DNA of 40,991 nucleotides. Origin: an uncultured Clostridia bacterium. GTDB taxonomy: Bacteria > Bacillota > Clostridia > Oscillospirales > Acutalibacteraceae. Under the pieces are notes generated by a model that saw only the letters and a program-made list of their open reading frames with translations, did no database searches and was not told the DNA's origin. Location: the NCBI GenBank assembly GCA_937892525.1, contig CALAEV010000051.1:1-40991 (forward strand). The letters are read 5' to 3'. The translations under genes and the position numbers were made by a program. Shown here piece after piece: positions 25,110-32,627 of this stretch (position 1 is the stretch's first letter; every line of letters starts with the position of its first letter).

Positions 25110-25149
25110 AAAAAATTCGCCTCTTAATATATTAATTAAAGCGTCTAAT

Positions 25150-25178
25150 ATTTTAGCACCAGTTATGTGAATACGCAA
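25150..25178 (-). promoter_or_regulatory. Promoter of the antiporter gene
   Basis: Minus strand TTGCGT, 17-nt spacer, TAAAAT, about 40 nt before the ATG. Confidence 0.55.
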
Positions 25179-25256
25179 TAATCAAAGTGCCATTTTAGAA
25201 GACATTTTTAAAGATTTTTTTGGTAGAAATGACATTATAAAACTATTTACACTATA

Positions 25257-25285
25257 TTGACAAAAAATTATCAATATGATATTAT
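25257..25285 (+). promoter_or_regulatory. Promoter of the Crp/Fnr-ABC operon with overlapping dyad
   Basis: TTGACA, 17-nt spacer, TATTAT. A perfect dyad TATCA-ATA-TGATA at 25269-25281 overlaps the spacer and -10 box, a position suited to repression, possibly by the operon's own Crp/Fnr protein. Confidence 0.7.
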
Positions 25286-25328
25286 GTTTATGCAAAAGTG
25301 TATTATATAAGACAAAAAGGTGCTAAAA

Positions 25329-25970
25329 ATGACTAAATCGACACTTAATAGTGCAATAAGTTTTCTTAAAAACACAAGAATTTTTAAAGATGCTGATGAA
25401 AAAGTTCTTGCAAGCGTATTAAATACTTATGGCAAATCTGTTTCTTACTCTAAAAACGACATTGTTTTTTCAAAAGAAACTTACTCACCTGTTATTTGCA
25501 TTATCATTAAGGGTGAAGCGAGAGTAAGTAAAGGTGAAACTGTTATTTCTCACCTTAAAGATGGTGAAATTTTTGGTGCAGCGTTTTTATATAATCAAAG
25601 TTATGAATTTGAAAACACAGTTACTGCTCTTACACCCCTTAAGGTTGTAATTATTGAAAAAAGTGGAGTTGACGAGCTTATAAAATGTGACAGTTCAATT
25701 TCGTTTAATTACATCAGTTATCTTTCTGAAAGAATAGGTTTTCTAAACTCAAAAATTGAGGGTTATACAAAGCCTAGTGCAGAAAAAAAACTTATGCTGT
25801 ATCTCAAGAAAAATGCTGATATGAACAATGGTAAATGTGAAATATCCGTTTCTATGACAGAACTTTCCCACGTGTTGCAAATAAGCAGGGCGAGTCTTTA
25901 CAGAGTCATTGAAGCTCTTGAAAACCAAGGAAAAATCTGCCGTGACGGTAAAAAAATATATGTGAAATAA
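25329..25970 (+). CDS. Crp/Fnr family transcriptional regulator
   Basis: 213 residues from the ATG at 25329, with AAAGGTG upstream; a GTG at 25320 overlaps that site. Residues 15-130 form a cyclic-nucleotide-binding-type beta barrel (VICIIIKGEARVSKG, LKDGEIFGAAFLYN), followed by a dimerisation helix and a C-terminal winged helix with MTELSHVLQISRASLYRVIE. The Fnr iron-sulfur cysteine cluster is absent. First gene of an operon with an ABC transporter 24 bases downstream, so it probably controls that uptake system in response to a small ligand. In related clades similar regulators belong to stress or anaerobic metabolism; the ligand is unknown. Confidence 0.88.
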   Translation: MTKSTLNSAISFLKNTRIFKDADEKVLASVLNTYGKSVSYSKNDIVFSKETYSPVICIIIKGEARVSKGETVISHLKDGEIFGAAFLYNQSYEFENTVTALTPLKVVIIEKSGVDELIKCDSSISFNYISYLSERIGFLNSKIEGYTKPSAEKKLMLYLKKNADMNNGKCEISVSMTELSHVLQISRASLYRVIEALENQGKICRDGKKIYVK

Positions 25971-25994
25971 ATTCACGAAAGGATTTGATTTAAA

Positions 25995-26987
25995 ATGAAA
26001 AAAGTTATTTCATTACTTCTTGTATTCGCAATTGTATTTGCTTTTGCAGCTTGTGGTACAACAAACAATGAAGACGAAACAACAACAGAGGCTCCATACC
26101 AGAGCGTTAGTATGAGAGTTGCAGGTCTTGCAGGTCCTACCGGTATTGGTATGGTAAACCTTATGAAGAGCCAAGACAACAAAATCACAAAGAATGACTA
26201 CACATTCTCAGTTGTAAGCGACCCTACTGAAATTGTTGCAGGTATGACTAACAACTCTTATGATATTGCTGCTTGTCCTATTAACCTTGCAGCTACACTT
26301 TATAACAAGCTTCAGGGCAATATTCAGGTGCTTTCAGTAAACACAAAGGGTGTACTTTACATTCTTGAAAATGGTAATACAATCAACTCACTCAGTGACC
26401 TTGCAGGTAAAAAACTTTACGCAACAGGTCAGGGCTCAACTCCTGAATACATTCTTAACTACCTTCTCGACAAAAGTGGTATTGCAGACAAGGTAGAGGT
26501 TGAATATGTAACTTCACACGACGAGTTAGCAACACTTGCAGCAAGTGGCAAAGCAACAATTTCAATGTTACCTGAGCCAAAGGTTACTGCAGCAACATCA
26601 AAAAATGCAGATTTGAGAATCGCTCTCAATCTTACAGAAGAATTTGAAAAAATCAGTGGTAAAACACTTATTCAGGGCGTTGTTATTGCTAAAAAAGACT
26701 TTGTAGAGAAAAATCCTGATGCAGTTAAAATGTTCTTAAAAGAATATGAGGCATCAATCAACGCTGCAAACAATGATATTGAAACAACATCTGCACTTTG
26801 CGAGCAATACGGTATTATTCCAAAGGCAGCTGTTGCTAAAAAGGCTATTCCAAATTGCAATATTGCATACATTGACGGTGCAGATATGAAAGCATCAGTA
26901 TCTGCTAACCTTCAGATTTTCTTTGATGCAAATCCTAAATCTATTGGAGGAAAGTTACCAAGTGATGACTTCTATTTCGGAGCATAA
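25995..26987 (+). CDS. ABC transporter substrate-binding lipoprotein (SsuA/TauA/NMT1 type)
   Basis: 330 residues; GAAAGGA before the ATG. Lipoprotein signal with lipobox FAAC and Cys20, then a Thr-rich linker. The mature part follows the NMT1/SsuA fold: GPTGIGMVNLMK, NSYDIAACPINLAA, LAGKKLYATGQGSTPEYIL and TISMLPEPKVTAATS. It captures a small ligand outside the cell, such as a sulfonate, taurine, nitrate-like anion or a thiamine precursor; the sequence does not say which. No riboswitch lies upstream, which argues mildly against thiamine precursors. The downstream permease gene starts inside this one (about 23-base overlap). Confidence 0.9.
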   Translation: MKKVISLLLVFAIVFAFAACGTTNNEDETTTEAPYQSVSMRVAGLAGPTGIGMVNLMKSQDNKITKNDYTFSVVSDPTEIVAGMTNNSYDIAACPINLAATLYNKLQGNIQVLSVNTKGVLYILENGNTINSLSDLAGKKLYATGQGSTPEYILNYLLDKSGIADKVEVEYVTSHDELATLAASGKATISMLPEPKVTAATSKNADLRIALNLTEEFEKISGKTLIQGVVIAKKDFVEKNPDAVKMFLKEYEASINAANNDIETTSALCEQYGIIPKAAVAKKAIPNCNIAYIDGADMKASVSANLQIFFDANPKSIGGKLPSDDFYFGA

Positions 26988-27777
26988 AGCAAAGGTAACA
27001 ATTAAAAAACTTATAAAAATAGCCCTGACCATTGCTTTTTGGTTAGGGCTATGGCTCATTGTGTATAAAATTGTAGGGCTTGATGTTTTAATTGCATCCC
27101 CTGTTGATGTTGGAAAAAGATTATTGGAATTCTTGCCTAGTGGCGATTTCTGGATTACGATTTTCAACTCATTCAAGGGCATTTCTTTAGGTTATATAAT
27201 CGGCGTTGTAATCGGTAGTGTTTTTGGTATTATTACTGCGTTTTCAAGCACATTGAATACACTTTTTAAGCCATTTTTAACTGCAGTAAAGACTACTCCT
27301 GTTGTATCTTTTATTATTCTTGCTCTTATTTGGCTTGACAAGGTAAGCGTACCAATTTTTATTACAATGCTTATGGTTATGCCTGTTGTATGGGCTAATG
27401 TTACAAGTTCAATTGTGAATACAGATAAAAATCTTATTGAAATGGCAAATGCATATAATTTTGGTTTTGTAAAAAAACTAAAACTCATTTTTTTGCCATC
27501 GGCTGTACCTGCATTCGTATCGGCTTGTAAAACAGCTGTAGGTCTTGGTTGGAAAGCTGGAATTGCAGCAGAAGTGCTTTGTACTCCACAAAATTCTATT
27601 GGTATAAACTTGAGAAACTCACAGGTATATATTGAAACTGTTGACCTTTTTGCATGGACAGTTGTTATAATTATTTTAAGTCTTATACTTGAAAAATTGC
27701 TTGTTGCGATTCTTGATTTATGCTTTAAGAAGATTATGTCAAAGGGAGGTTATTTCATTGAAAATACAGATAAATAA
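26965..27777 (+). CDS. ABC transporter permease (SsuC/TauC type)
   Basis: 270 residues from the ATG at 26965 (a GTG one codon earlier is equally possible; GGAGG lies at 26946-26950). Six membrane helices of the BPD_transp_1 fold, with the coupling-loop motif EMANAYNFGFVKKLKLIFLP near residue 170. It carries the ligand delivered by the lipoprotein through the cytoplasmic membrane. It overlaps the binding-protein gene upstream and the ATPase gene downstream (20 bases), so the three are translated as a unit. Confidence 0.9.
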   Translation: MTSISEHKAKVTIKKLIKIALTIAFWLGLWLIVYKIVGLDVLIASPVDVGKRLLEFLPSGDFWITIFNSFKGISLGYIIGVVIGSVFGIITAFSSTLNTLFKPFLTAVKTTPVVSFIILALIWLDKVSVPIFITMLMVMPVVWANVTSSIVNTDKNLIEMANAYNFGFVKKLKLIFLPSAVPAFVSACKTAVGLGWKAGIAAEVLCTPQNSIGINLRNSQVYIETVDLFAWTVVIIILSLILEKLLVAILDLCFKKIMSKGGYFIENTDK

Positions 27778-28315
27778 TCTCACTAAAAAGTATGGGGACA
27801 AGGTAGTTTTTGACGCTTACTCAAATACTTTTGATTTTGATGGAATTTTGCTTTTAAAAGGTGTTTCAGGACTTGGCAAGACTACACTTATGCGAATACT
27901 CTCTGGACTTGAAAAGGCTGATAATGGCGAAATACAGAAGACTGCGAAATCAATATCTTTTATGTTTCAAGAGGACCGACTTATTCCCTTTGTTTCGGTG
28001 CTTAAAAACTTAACTGCAGTTTGTAGTGAAGAAAAGGCACTGCACTACTTAAAACTTATGGGACTTGAAAACGAAAAGGACAACTCCCCCCTCTCACTTA
28101 GTGGTGGTATGAGAAGACGCGTTGCTCTTGCCCGTGCGCTATGTTTCCAGAGTGATTTGGTTATTCTTGACGAGCCATTTAAGGGACTTGACGAAGAATT
28201 GAAATCAACTATTTGTGAAATAATCAAAGAAGAAAGTAAAAAGAGAGATTTTATAATAATCAGCCACGATAGTCAGGACGCAGAACTTTTAAATGCGAAA
28301 ATAATTGAATTATAA
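27758..28315 (+). CDS. ABC transporter ATPase (SsuB/TauB type), short form
   Basis: 185 residues from a TTG at 27758 with GGGAGGT 7 nt upstream; an in-frame ATG at 27689 lies far inside the permease gene. Walker A GVSGLGKT at 35-42, Q-loop Gln71 in FMFQEDRL, signature SLSGGMRRR near 113-121, Walker B DLVILDEP at 133-140 and switch His170 are all present. It energises the transporter encoded just upstream. At 185 residues it is clearly shorter than the usual 240-260; the part beyond the switch histidine is nearly absent, though the catalytic core is whole. Confidence 0.9.
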   Translation: MKIQINNLTKKYGDKVVFDAYSNTFDFDGILLLKGVSGLGKTTLMRILSGLEKADNGEIQKTAKSISFMFQEDRLIPFVSVLKNLTAVCSEEKALHYLKLMGLENEKDNSPLSLSGGMRRRVALARALCFQSDLVILDEPFKGLDEELKSTICEIIKEESKKRDFIIISHDSQDAELLNAKIIEL

Positions 28316-28317
28316 TA

Positions 28318-28346
28318 TTGACATTTGTGGTTTCATAAGATATAAT
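28318..28346 (+). promoter_or_regulatory. Consensus promoter of tRNA-Leu
   Basis: TTGACA, 17-nt spacer, TATAAT: a full consensus match, 24 nt before the tRNA. It begins right after the ATPase stop codon. Confidence 0.9.
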
Positions 28347-28370
28347 AATTAGGCTGTGAAAAACAGTTAT

Positions 28371-28457
28371 GCTGGTGTGGCGAAATCGGCAGACGCAAGG
28401 GACTTAAAATCCCTCGGTAGCAATACCGTACCGGTTCAAGTCCGGTCACCAGCACCA
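28371..28457 (+). tRNA. tRNA-Leu(TAA), CCA encoded
   Basis: Acceptor stem GCTGGTG/CACCAGC with discriminator A and CCA. Anticodon stem AGGGA/TCCCT with loop CTTAAAA gives anticodon TAA, decoding UUA/UUG. The long variable arm (CGGTAGCAATACCG region) and T-loop GGTTCAAGTCC mark a class II leucine tRNA. It has its own consensus promoter and terminator. Confidence 0.97.
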
Positions 28458-28458
28458 A

Positions 28459-28498
28459 AAAAGTGGAATTGCACTCAACGAGTGTGGTTCCACTTTTT
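28459..28498 (+). terminator. Terminator directly after tRNA-Leu
   Basis: AAAAGTGGAA/TTCCACTTTT stem with an inner CACTC/GAGTG stem and a T run. Confidence 0.9.
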
Positions 28499-28511
28499 AG
28501 TTTTGTAATAA

Positions 28512-28659
28512 GGACTTGAACCCTTGGGTTTGTGCGTTAAGAAAATGATTCAGTGAATCATTTTTAGCACAAGACGATTGGCGGGTACCGAATTTTGCAA
28601 GAAATTGGGTCGCCAATCGAGCAGTATGCAAGGCGTAGCCGCAGCAGACTGTCAAGTCC
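28512..28659 (+). other. Highly structured multi-hairpin segment downstream of tRNA-Leu
   Basis: An outer pair GGACTTGA (28512-28519)/TCAAGTCC (28652-28659) encloses four hairpins: AACCC-TT-GGGTT; TTGTGC/GCACAA with an inner AAAATGATTC/GAATCATTTT; CGATTGGCG/CGCCAATCG with an inner AATTT/AAATT; and a GC-rich one around GGCGTAGCC. The right outer arm is part of the duplicated tRNA 3' end. No open frame or promoter was recognised inside. It could be a small mobile or remnant element or a folded RNA. Confidence 0.55.
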
Positions 28660-28673
28660 GGTCACCAGCACCA
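28652..28673 (+). repeat. Exact 22-bp copy of the tRNA-Leu 3' end (att-like)
   Basis: Bases 28436-28457 of the tRNA (T-loop to CCA) recur identically at 28652-28673, 216 bp further on, in the same orientation. The sequences on either side differ. This is the pattern left by site-specific integration at a tRNA 3' end. Confidence 0.75.
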
Positions 28674-28675
28674 TA

Positions 28676-28720
28676 TTGAGTATTCATAAGGGATTTGACC
28701 TGTGAATACTCAATTTTTTT
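28676..28720 (+). terminator. Terminator after the second tRNA 3' end
   Basis: TTGAGTATTCA/TGAATACTCAA stem, 16-nt loop, seven T residues. Confidence 0.9.
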
Positions 28721-28993
28721 GCTTAAAATAGAGTTTAATATATATTTTATAGTTTTTATGTATCGTCGCATTCCTTTCGGAGTGCGACATTTGTGTATAT
28801 TAATACGGGTTTTAGGGCTGTCCCTAACAAGTGGAATTTGTATGCACAAATTCAATGCTTGCTATGACTTATGCCACGCATTTTTCCTGCTTTTTCGGTT
28901 GGTTCTAAAGCATTCTTTCACTTCCTTTATTTTAAATTTTTGTATTAAAAAATCCTCGCACTTGAACTTAAAGCACGAGGATATGTATTCAGG
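28721..28993. other. Non-coding stretch with several inverted repeats
   Basis: No gene is supported here. It contains a GTCGCA/TGCGAC hairpin near 28765-28789, a GAATTTGT/ACAAATTC hairpin near 28834-28853, and ATCCTCG/CGAGGAT near 28950-28980, which on the minus strand would be a terminator though no minus-strand gene precedes it. GTGGAATTTGT near 28831 recurs inverted near 29079, about 250 bp apart. Confidence 0.4.
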
Positions 28994-29023
28994 TTGATTT
29001 GTTTGGCAGTGATGTGATATAAT
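28994..29023 (+). promoter_or_regulatory. Promoter of the XRE-membrane regulator, long leader
   Basis: TTGATT, 18-nt spacer, TATAAT with an extended TGA before the -10. The leader to the ATG is about 130 nt and ends in a stem (CTCTTTGTTG with CAACAAAGGAG, one bulge) that would cover the ribosome-binding site. Confidence 0.5.
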
Positions 29024-29157
29024 TATTAAAATAACGTTTTTATGCTCGATATATCTTATAATCCACGAATCGCAGACAAATTCCACTAACAATGTGTTGA
29101 AAACCATGTCTCTTTGTTGGAGAATATAAACACAAAAACAACAAAGGAGTGTATAAC

Positions 29158-30504
29158 ATGGAAAAGAAAACTATGGGTTCATTCATGGCAGCACTGAGAA
29201 AAGCAAACGGATTAACTCAGCAACAAGTTGCAGACAAGTTAAATGTATCAAACAAAACTGTCAGCAAATGGGAGTGCAATGAAGGTTATCCTGAAATATC
29301 TATGCTGCCTGTGATTGCCGAATTATATTCAGTTTCTATCGACGAGCTTTTGCGTGGTGAAAAAATAGTAAAAGAATTCGAAGAAGAAAAATCAGATGTT
29401 AAAAGTGCTGAAAGAATTAAATTTTTAATTGAAAAGGCAATTGTTAAATTTACAAACAGCTCTATTGTTTCAATTGTTCTTAGTGGTGTAGCTCTTATAA
29501 TGGCTTACATAATTTGCGATATTATTTACAATTACAATGTGTTATGGTTTGGTTATGCAATCATATTAATTTTGTGCGCTGTTTCAATAGCTGTTTCACT
29601 GATTGCTTTTAATAATTTTATTTCCGGATTACGCAGTGAATATATTACCGAAAAGGAAATAGTAGAGAAAAATATACAAAAATGCATAAAGTATATTACC
29701 TGCATTACTTTTTTGGTGGTAGTAGCATTAGAAGGTCTCATACTTGATATTCTTATGGATGCTCCTTCTTTTCTTTTTGCAGCATTGCCGGCAACATCTG
29801 TTGTTGGTTGTTTAATTGCATATTTTGTTCGTTCGTTTTTATATAAAAAGTTTGACATTTCCGAAAAAGGGCTTTCTCCTGAACAAAAGTATTATCGCGA
29901 AAAACACATTAAAACTACTGCAATTATTCTCGTTATTGTTGTTTTAGCATCATTTCTTTTACCTTTTATATTTGCTTGGCACGAAACTTCGACACACACA
30001 ATTTATAGCTATCCCGACGGTGTAGGTTATCAGTACGACAGCGAAGAGGAAGCCGAAAGAGAATACTACAAGCTAAAGGGTTACGTAGCCGGAGAAAAAA
30101 TCTTATATAAAATTACTTATGAGGATTATTCTGACGAAACTAAAGAGTATATTTTATATATTGTTCCGTCTGGGGAGAAATTCGAGTACGACAACGGTGT
30201 TTATAATCTAACTTCAACAGAATTTAATAACGAAGAAGTCCTGTATTTTAAAACCGAAGAGGAAGCAGAGAAATTCAAGGATGAAAATATTCTTGATGAC
30301 GAAAATGAATATAATGCTGCACAGAGAAATTTACTTTTTGACGATGAAACTCTTTCGGTAAGTTATCAATTGCATAATGAAACCATCTTTAGCCGTGTTT
30401 GTGACACCCTCCCTGTATTCATAATAATCGCTTCGTGTGCTTTTATTATCGTATTAATTGTTTCTGTTGCTATTTATTTTAAAAAGAAGAAAAGTTTAAA
30501 TTAA
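29158..30504 (+). CDS. XRE-family regulator fused to a multi-helix membrane and outer domain
   Basis: 448 residues from the ATG at 29158 (AAAGGAG 8 nt upstream). Residues 8-65 form an XRE helix-turn-helix (LRKANGLTQQQVADKLNVS, NKTVSKWECNEGYPE), the DNA-binding end. A linker leads to four membrane helices (about 103-265), a further helix near 250-270, an acidic outer domain of about 130 residues with repeated SEEEAEREYYK and TEEEAEKFKDE units, and a final membrane helix before KKKKSLN. This design, a transcription factor anchored in the membrane with an outer sensor, occurs in Firmicutes regulators of cell-envelope responses. No partner gene is adjacent, so target and signal are unknown. Confidence 0.85.
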   Translation: MEKKTMGSFMAALRKANGLTQQQVADKLNVSNKTVSKWECNEGYPEISMLPVIAELYSVSIDELLRGEKIVKEFEEEKSDVKSAERIKFLIEKAIVKFTNSSIVSIVLSGVALIMAYIICDIIYNYNVLWFGYAIILILCAVSIAVSLIAFNNFISGLRSEYITEKEIVEKNIQKCIKYITCITFLVVVALEGLILDILMDAPSFLFAALPATSVVGCLIAYFVRSFLYKKFDISEKGLSPEQKYYREKHIKTTAIILVIVVLASFLLPFIFAWHETSTHTIYSYPDGVGYQYDSEEEAEREYYKLKGYVAGEKILYKITYEDYSDETKEYILYIVPSGEKFEYDNGVYNLTSTEFNNEEVLYFKTEEEAEKFKDENILDDENEYNAAQRNLLFDDETLSVSYQLHNETIFSRVCDTLPVFIIIASCAFIIVLIVSVAIYFKKKKSLN

Positions 30505-30519
30505 CTTATATTTTGATAT

Positions 30520-30548
30520 CTGCTCTCACATTTGTGGGGGCAGTTTTT
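30520..30548 (+). terminator. Terminator after the XRE-membrane regulator
   Basis: CTGCTCTCAC/GTGGGGGCAG stem (two G-T pairs) with an ATTT loop and TTTTT. Confidence 0.75.
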
Positions 30549-30590
30549 ATATACTTTATTAAAAATAATCCCTTATGAACACTCGCACCA

Positions 30591-30632
30591 ATAAAAGAGT
30601 TTGCACTTTTGTGTAAACTCTTTTATTTTTTT
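30591..30632 (+). terminator. Second plus-strand terminator
   Basis: Perfect 12-bp stem ATAAAAGAGTTT/AAACTCTTTTAT followed by T residues; backs up the terminator 45 bases earlier. Confidence 0.75.
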
Positions 30633-30649
30633 ATATTAAGGCAAAAATT

Positions 30650-30673
30650 AACGGTGAGATTGCTCTCACCGTT
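30650..30673 (-). terminator. Terminator of the GPH-LRR-GH13 operon
   Basis: Perfect stem AACGGTGAGA/TCTCACCGTT with a TTGC loop; followed on the minus strand by AATTTTTG. Confidence 0.8.
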
Positions 30674-30679
30674 TTTGTT

Positions 30680-32566
30680 TTATTTTACTTTGTAAATGTT
30701 TACTTCGTATGGGCGAAGGCGTTCTTTTGGCTCGTCATAGTTTGAAAGCAAGCATTTACCACCTGTTGGGTTTGGTCTGTCGATTGTGTTTTCTGTAAGA
30801 TTCATTTCAATATAAATCTTTGCGTCTGCACTTTCTCTGTAAAGACAGAATGTTTTATCACTTGTTTTAAGTGGTTGGAAATCGCCATAAACCATTGTTG
30901 ACTTATACTCTTTTCTCAATGCCATAAGTGATTTGTAATAGTTGTATGGGCTGTTTTCATCTGCAATCTGTGTTGTTGCATTACATTCTGCATAATCGCC
31001 GTTAAGACGAATCCAAGGTGTGCCTGTTGTGAAACCTGCATTTTCAGTTGTATCCCAGCACATTGGAGTTCTTGAATGGTCTCGGCTACCTGCCATAATT
31101 GTTGCCCATGCTTCTGACTCTGTTTTGCCTTTTTCAAGCATTTCAGCATACTTATTGATTGACTCAACATCACGAAGTTCGCTCATATCATTAAAATCAC
31201 AGTTCATCATACCAAGTTCTTCGCCCTGGAAGATATATGGTGTTCCACGGCCTGTAAGAAGCATTGCACCGATAAGTTTTGAAAGTGGATTTCGGAAACT
31301 TGGGTCAGGGTTAACCTTTGATGTCATTCTTGGGTTATCGTGATTTTCAATAACAAGAGTTGGCCAAGATGAGCCATAAAGTGAAAGCTGATATTTTGTG
31401 AACATTTCCTTTAAGTATTTAAGGTCATACTTATAGTCATCCCATCTTTGTTTACCACGTGGCTCAAGCTGGTCAAAAAGGAATGTTTCGCGAATTTCTT
31501 CACGAGAATCATCAACAAGGTATTTAGCCATTTCAACACCGATGCCACCTGTTTCGCCTACGCAGAATGACTCAGGGAATTTCTTAAATGAATTCTCATT
31601 AAGTTCGTGAAGGTATTCGTGAAGGTGTGGTCCCCAGAAATAATGCTCGCCACCGTAACCAATAAATTCGCCAACAAGTGGGTTACCGTCAGGAAGTCCC
31701 TCAACTTTAGAGATAAGGTTGATAACGTCCATTCTGAAACCGTCAACGCCCTTCTCAAGCCACCAGCAAACCATTTCGGCAACTTCTTTACGCATGTCAG
31801 GGTTTTCCCAGTTCAAATCCATCTGTTTTGATGAGAAAATGTGCATTGCCCACTCATCAAGTTCAGGGTAGTAATTCCAAGCACTACCGGAGAAAACTGA
31901 TGTCCAGTTATTTGGTGGGATTCCGTCGCCCTTACCTTTACGGAAGATATAGTAATCTTTATACTTTTCGTCCCCAGCGAGTGCTTTTTGGAACCATTCA
32001 TGCTCATCAGAAGTATGGTTTACAACGAGGTCCATAACGAGTTTCATACCACGTTTATGGATTTCTTCGAGCATCTGGTCGAAATCTTCCATAGTACCAA
32101 ACTCGGTCATAATCTTGCGGTAATCACGAATGTCATAACCCATATCGTCGTTAGGAGAATCGTAAATAGGGCTTAACCAAAGCACATCTACACCTAAATC
32201 TTTAAGATAATCAAGTTTTGAGATGATACCCTGCAAGTCGCCGATACCGTCACCATTTGAGTCCATAAATGAGCGTGGATAAATCTGATAAATAACAGAT
32301 TCTTTCCACCATCTTGGCTGAACTTCGTCTTTAGTAATAACCATTTCAGGTGTATAGCTTAAGAGGTTACAAAGATGCTCAATTGTTTCCATTGGCATTT
32401 TATCGCCTAAAATTTTAGGAAGCATTGAGAGTTTCATTTTACCTACAAGAGGATTGTGAATAACTGCAGCAGGAATACCTGCGTGGTAAGCAACCATTTC
32501 AATAAGGTCGTTACCTACCGGAGTTGCGAGCACTTCTTTAAGAGTGCTTTTTGGTGTGATTTTCAT
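30680..32566 (-). CDS. GH13 subfamily 31 glucosidase (oligo-1,6-glucosidase-like) with N-terminal extension
   Basis: 628 residues. Residues 86-628 form a GH13 enzyme: MDLVVNHTSDEHEW (region I), GFRMDVINLI with nucleophile Asp280, CVGETGG with acid Glu338, and IENHDNPR with Asp410. The QMDLNWENP loop places it in GH13_31. Val281 follows the nucleophile; in this subfamily Val is found in isomaltose-cleaving enzymes and Thr in maltases, so alpha-1,6 preference is likely. Residues 1-85 are an extra helical domain (TLKEVLATPVGNDLIEMV, KMKLSMLPKIL) not part of the usual 540-560 aa enzyme. No signal peptide. Third gene of the operon after the GPH symporter and LRR protein. Confidence 0.93.
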   Translation of the reverse strand: MKITPKSTLKEVLATPVGNDLIEMVAYHAGIPAAVIHNPLVGKMKLSMLPKILGDKMPMETIEHLCNLLSYTPEMVITKDEVQPRWWKESVIYQIYPRSFMDSNGDGIGDLQGIISKLDYLKDLGVDVLWLSPIYDSPNDDMGYDIRDYRKIMTEFGTMEDFDQMLEEIHKRGMKLVMDLVVNHTSDEHEWFQKALAGDEKYKDYYIFRKGKGDGIPPNNWTSVFSGSAWNYYPELDEWAMHIFSSKQMDLNWENPDMRKEVAEMVCWWLEKGVDGFRMDVINLISKVEGLPDGNPLVGEFIGYGGEHYFWGPHLHEYLHELNENSFKKFPESFCVGETGGIGVEMAKYLVDDSREEIRETFLFDQLEPRGKQRWDDYKYDLKYLKEMFTKYQLSLYGSSWPTLVIENHDNPRMTSKVNPDPSFRNPLSKLIGAMLLTGRGTPYIFQGEELGMMNCDFNDMSELRDVESINKYAEMLEKGKTESEAWATIMAGSRDHSRTPMCWDTTENAGFTTGTPWIRLNGDYAECNATTQIADENSPYNYYKSLMALRKEYKSTMVYGDFQPLKTSDKTFCLYRESADAKIYIEMNLTENTIDRPNPTGGKCLLSNYDEPKERLRPYEVNIYKVK

Positions 32567-32598
32567 TAAAAAATCATCCTTTCTATTTCGTGGAAAAT

Positions 32599-32620
32599 CC
32601 CACTATGCGAACATAGTGGG
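32599..32620 (-). terminator. Intercistronic hairpin with TTCG loop
   Basis: CCCACTATG/CATAGTGGG stem, loop TTCG on the minus strand, followed by ATTTT. It lies between the LRR gene and GH13 and may attenuate read-through or protect the upstream message. Confidence 0.6.
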
Positions 32621-32627
32621 AATATTT

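Noticed and set aside
25329..25970. True Fnr-type oxygen sensor
   Set aside because: No N-terminal cysteine cluster for an iron-sulfur centre; only the general Crp/Fnr fold can be supported.
28600..28673. A second full tRNA-Leu gene ending at 28673
   Set aside because: Only the last 22 bases match; there is no GCTGGTG acceptor arm, anticodon stem or D-arm upstream of them.
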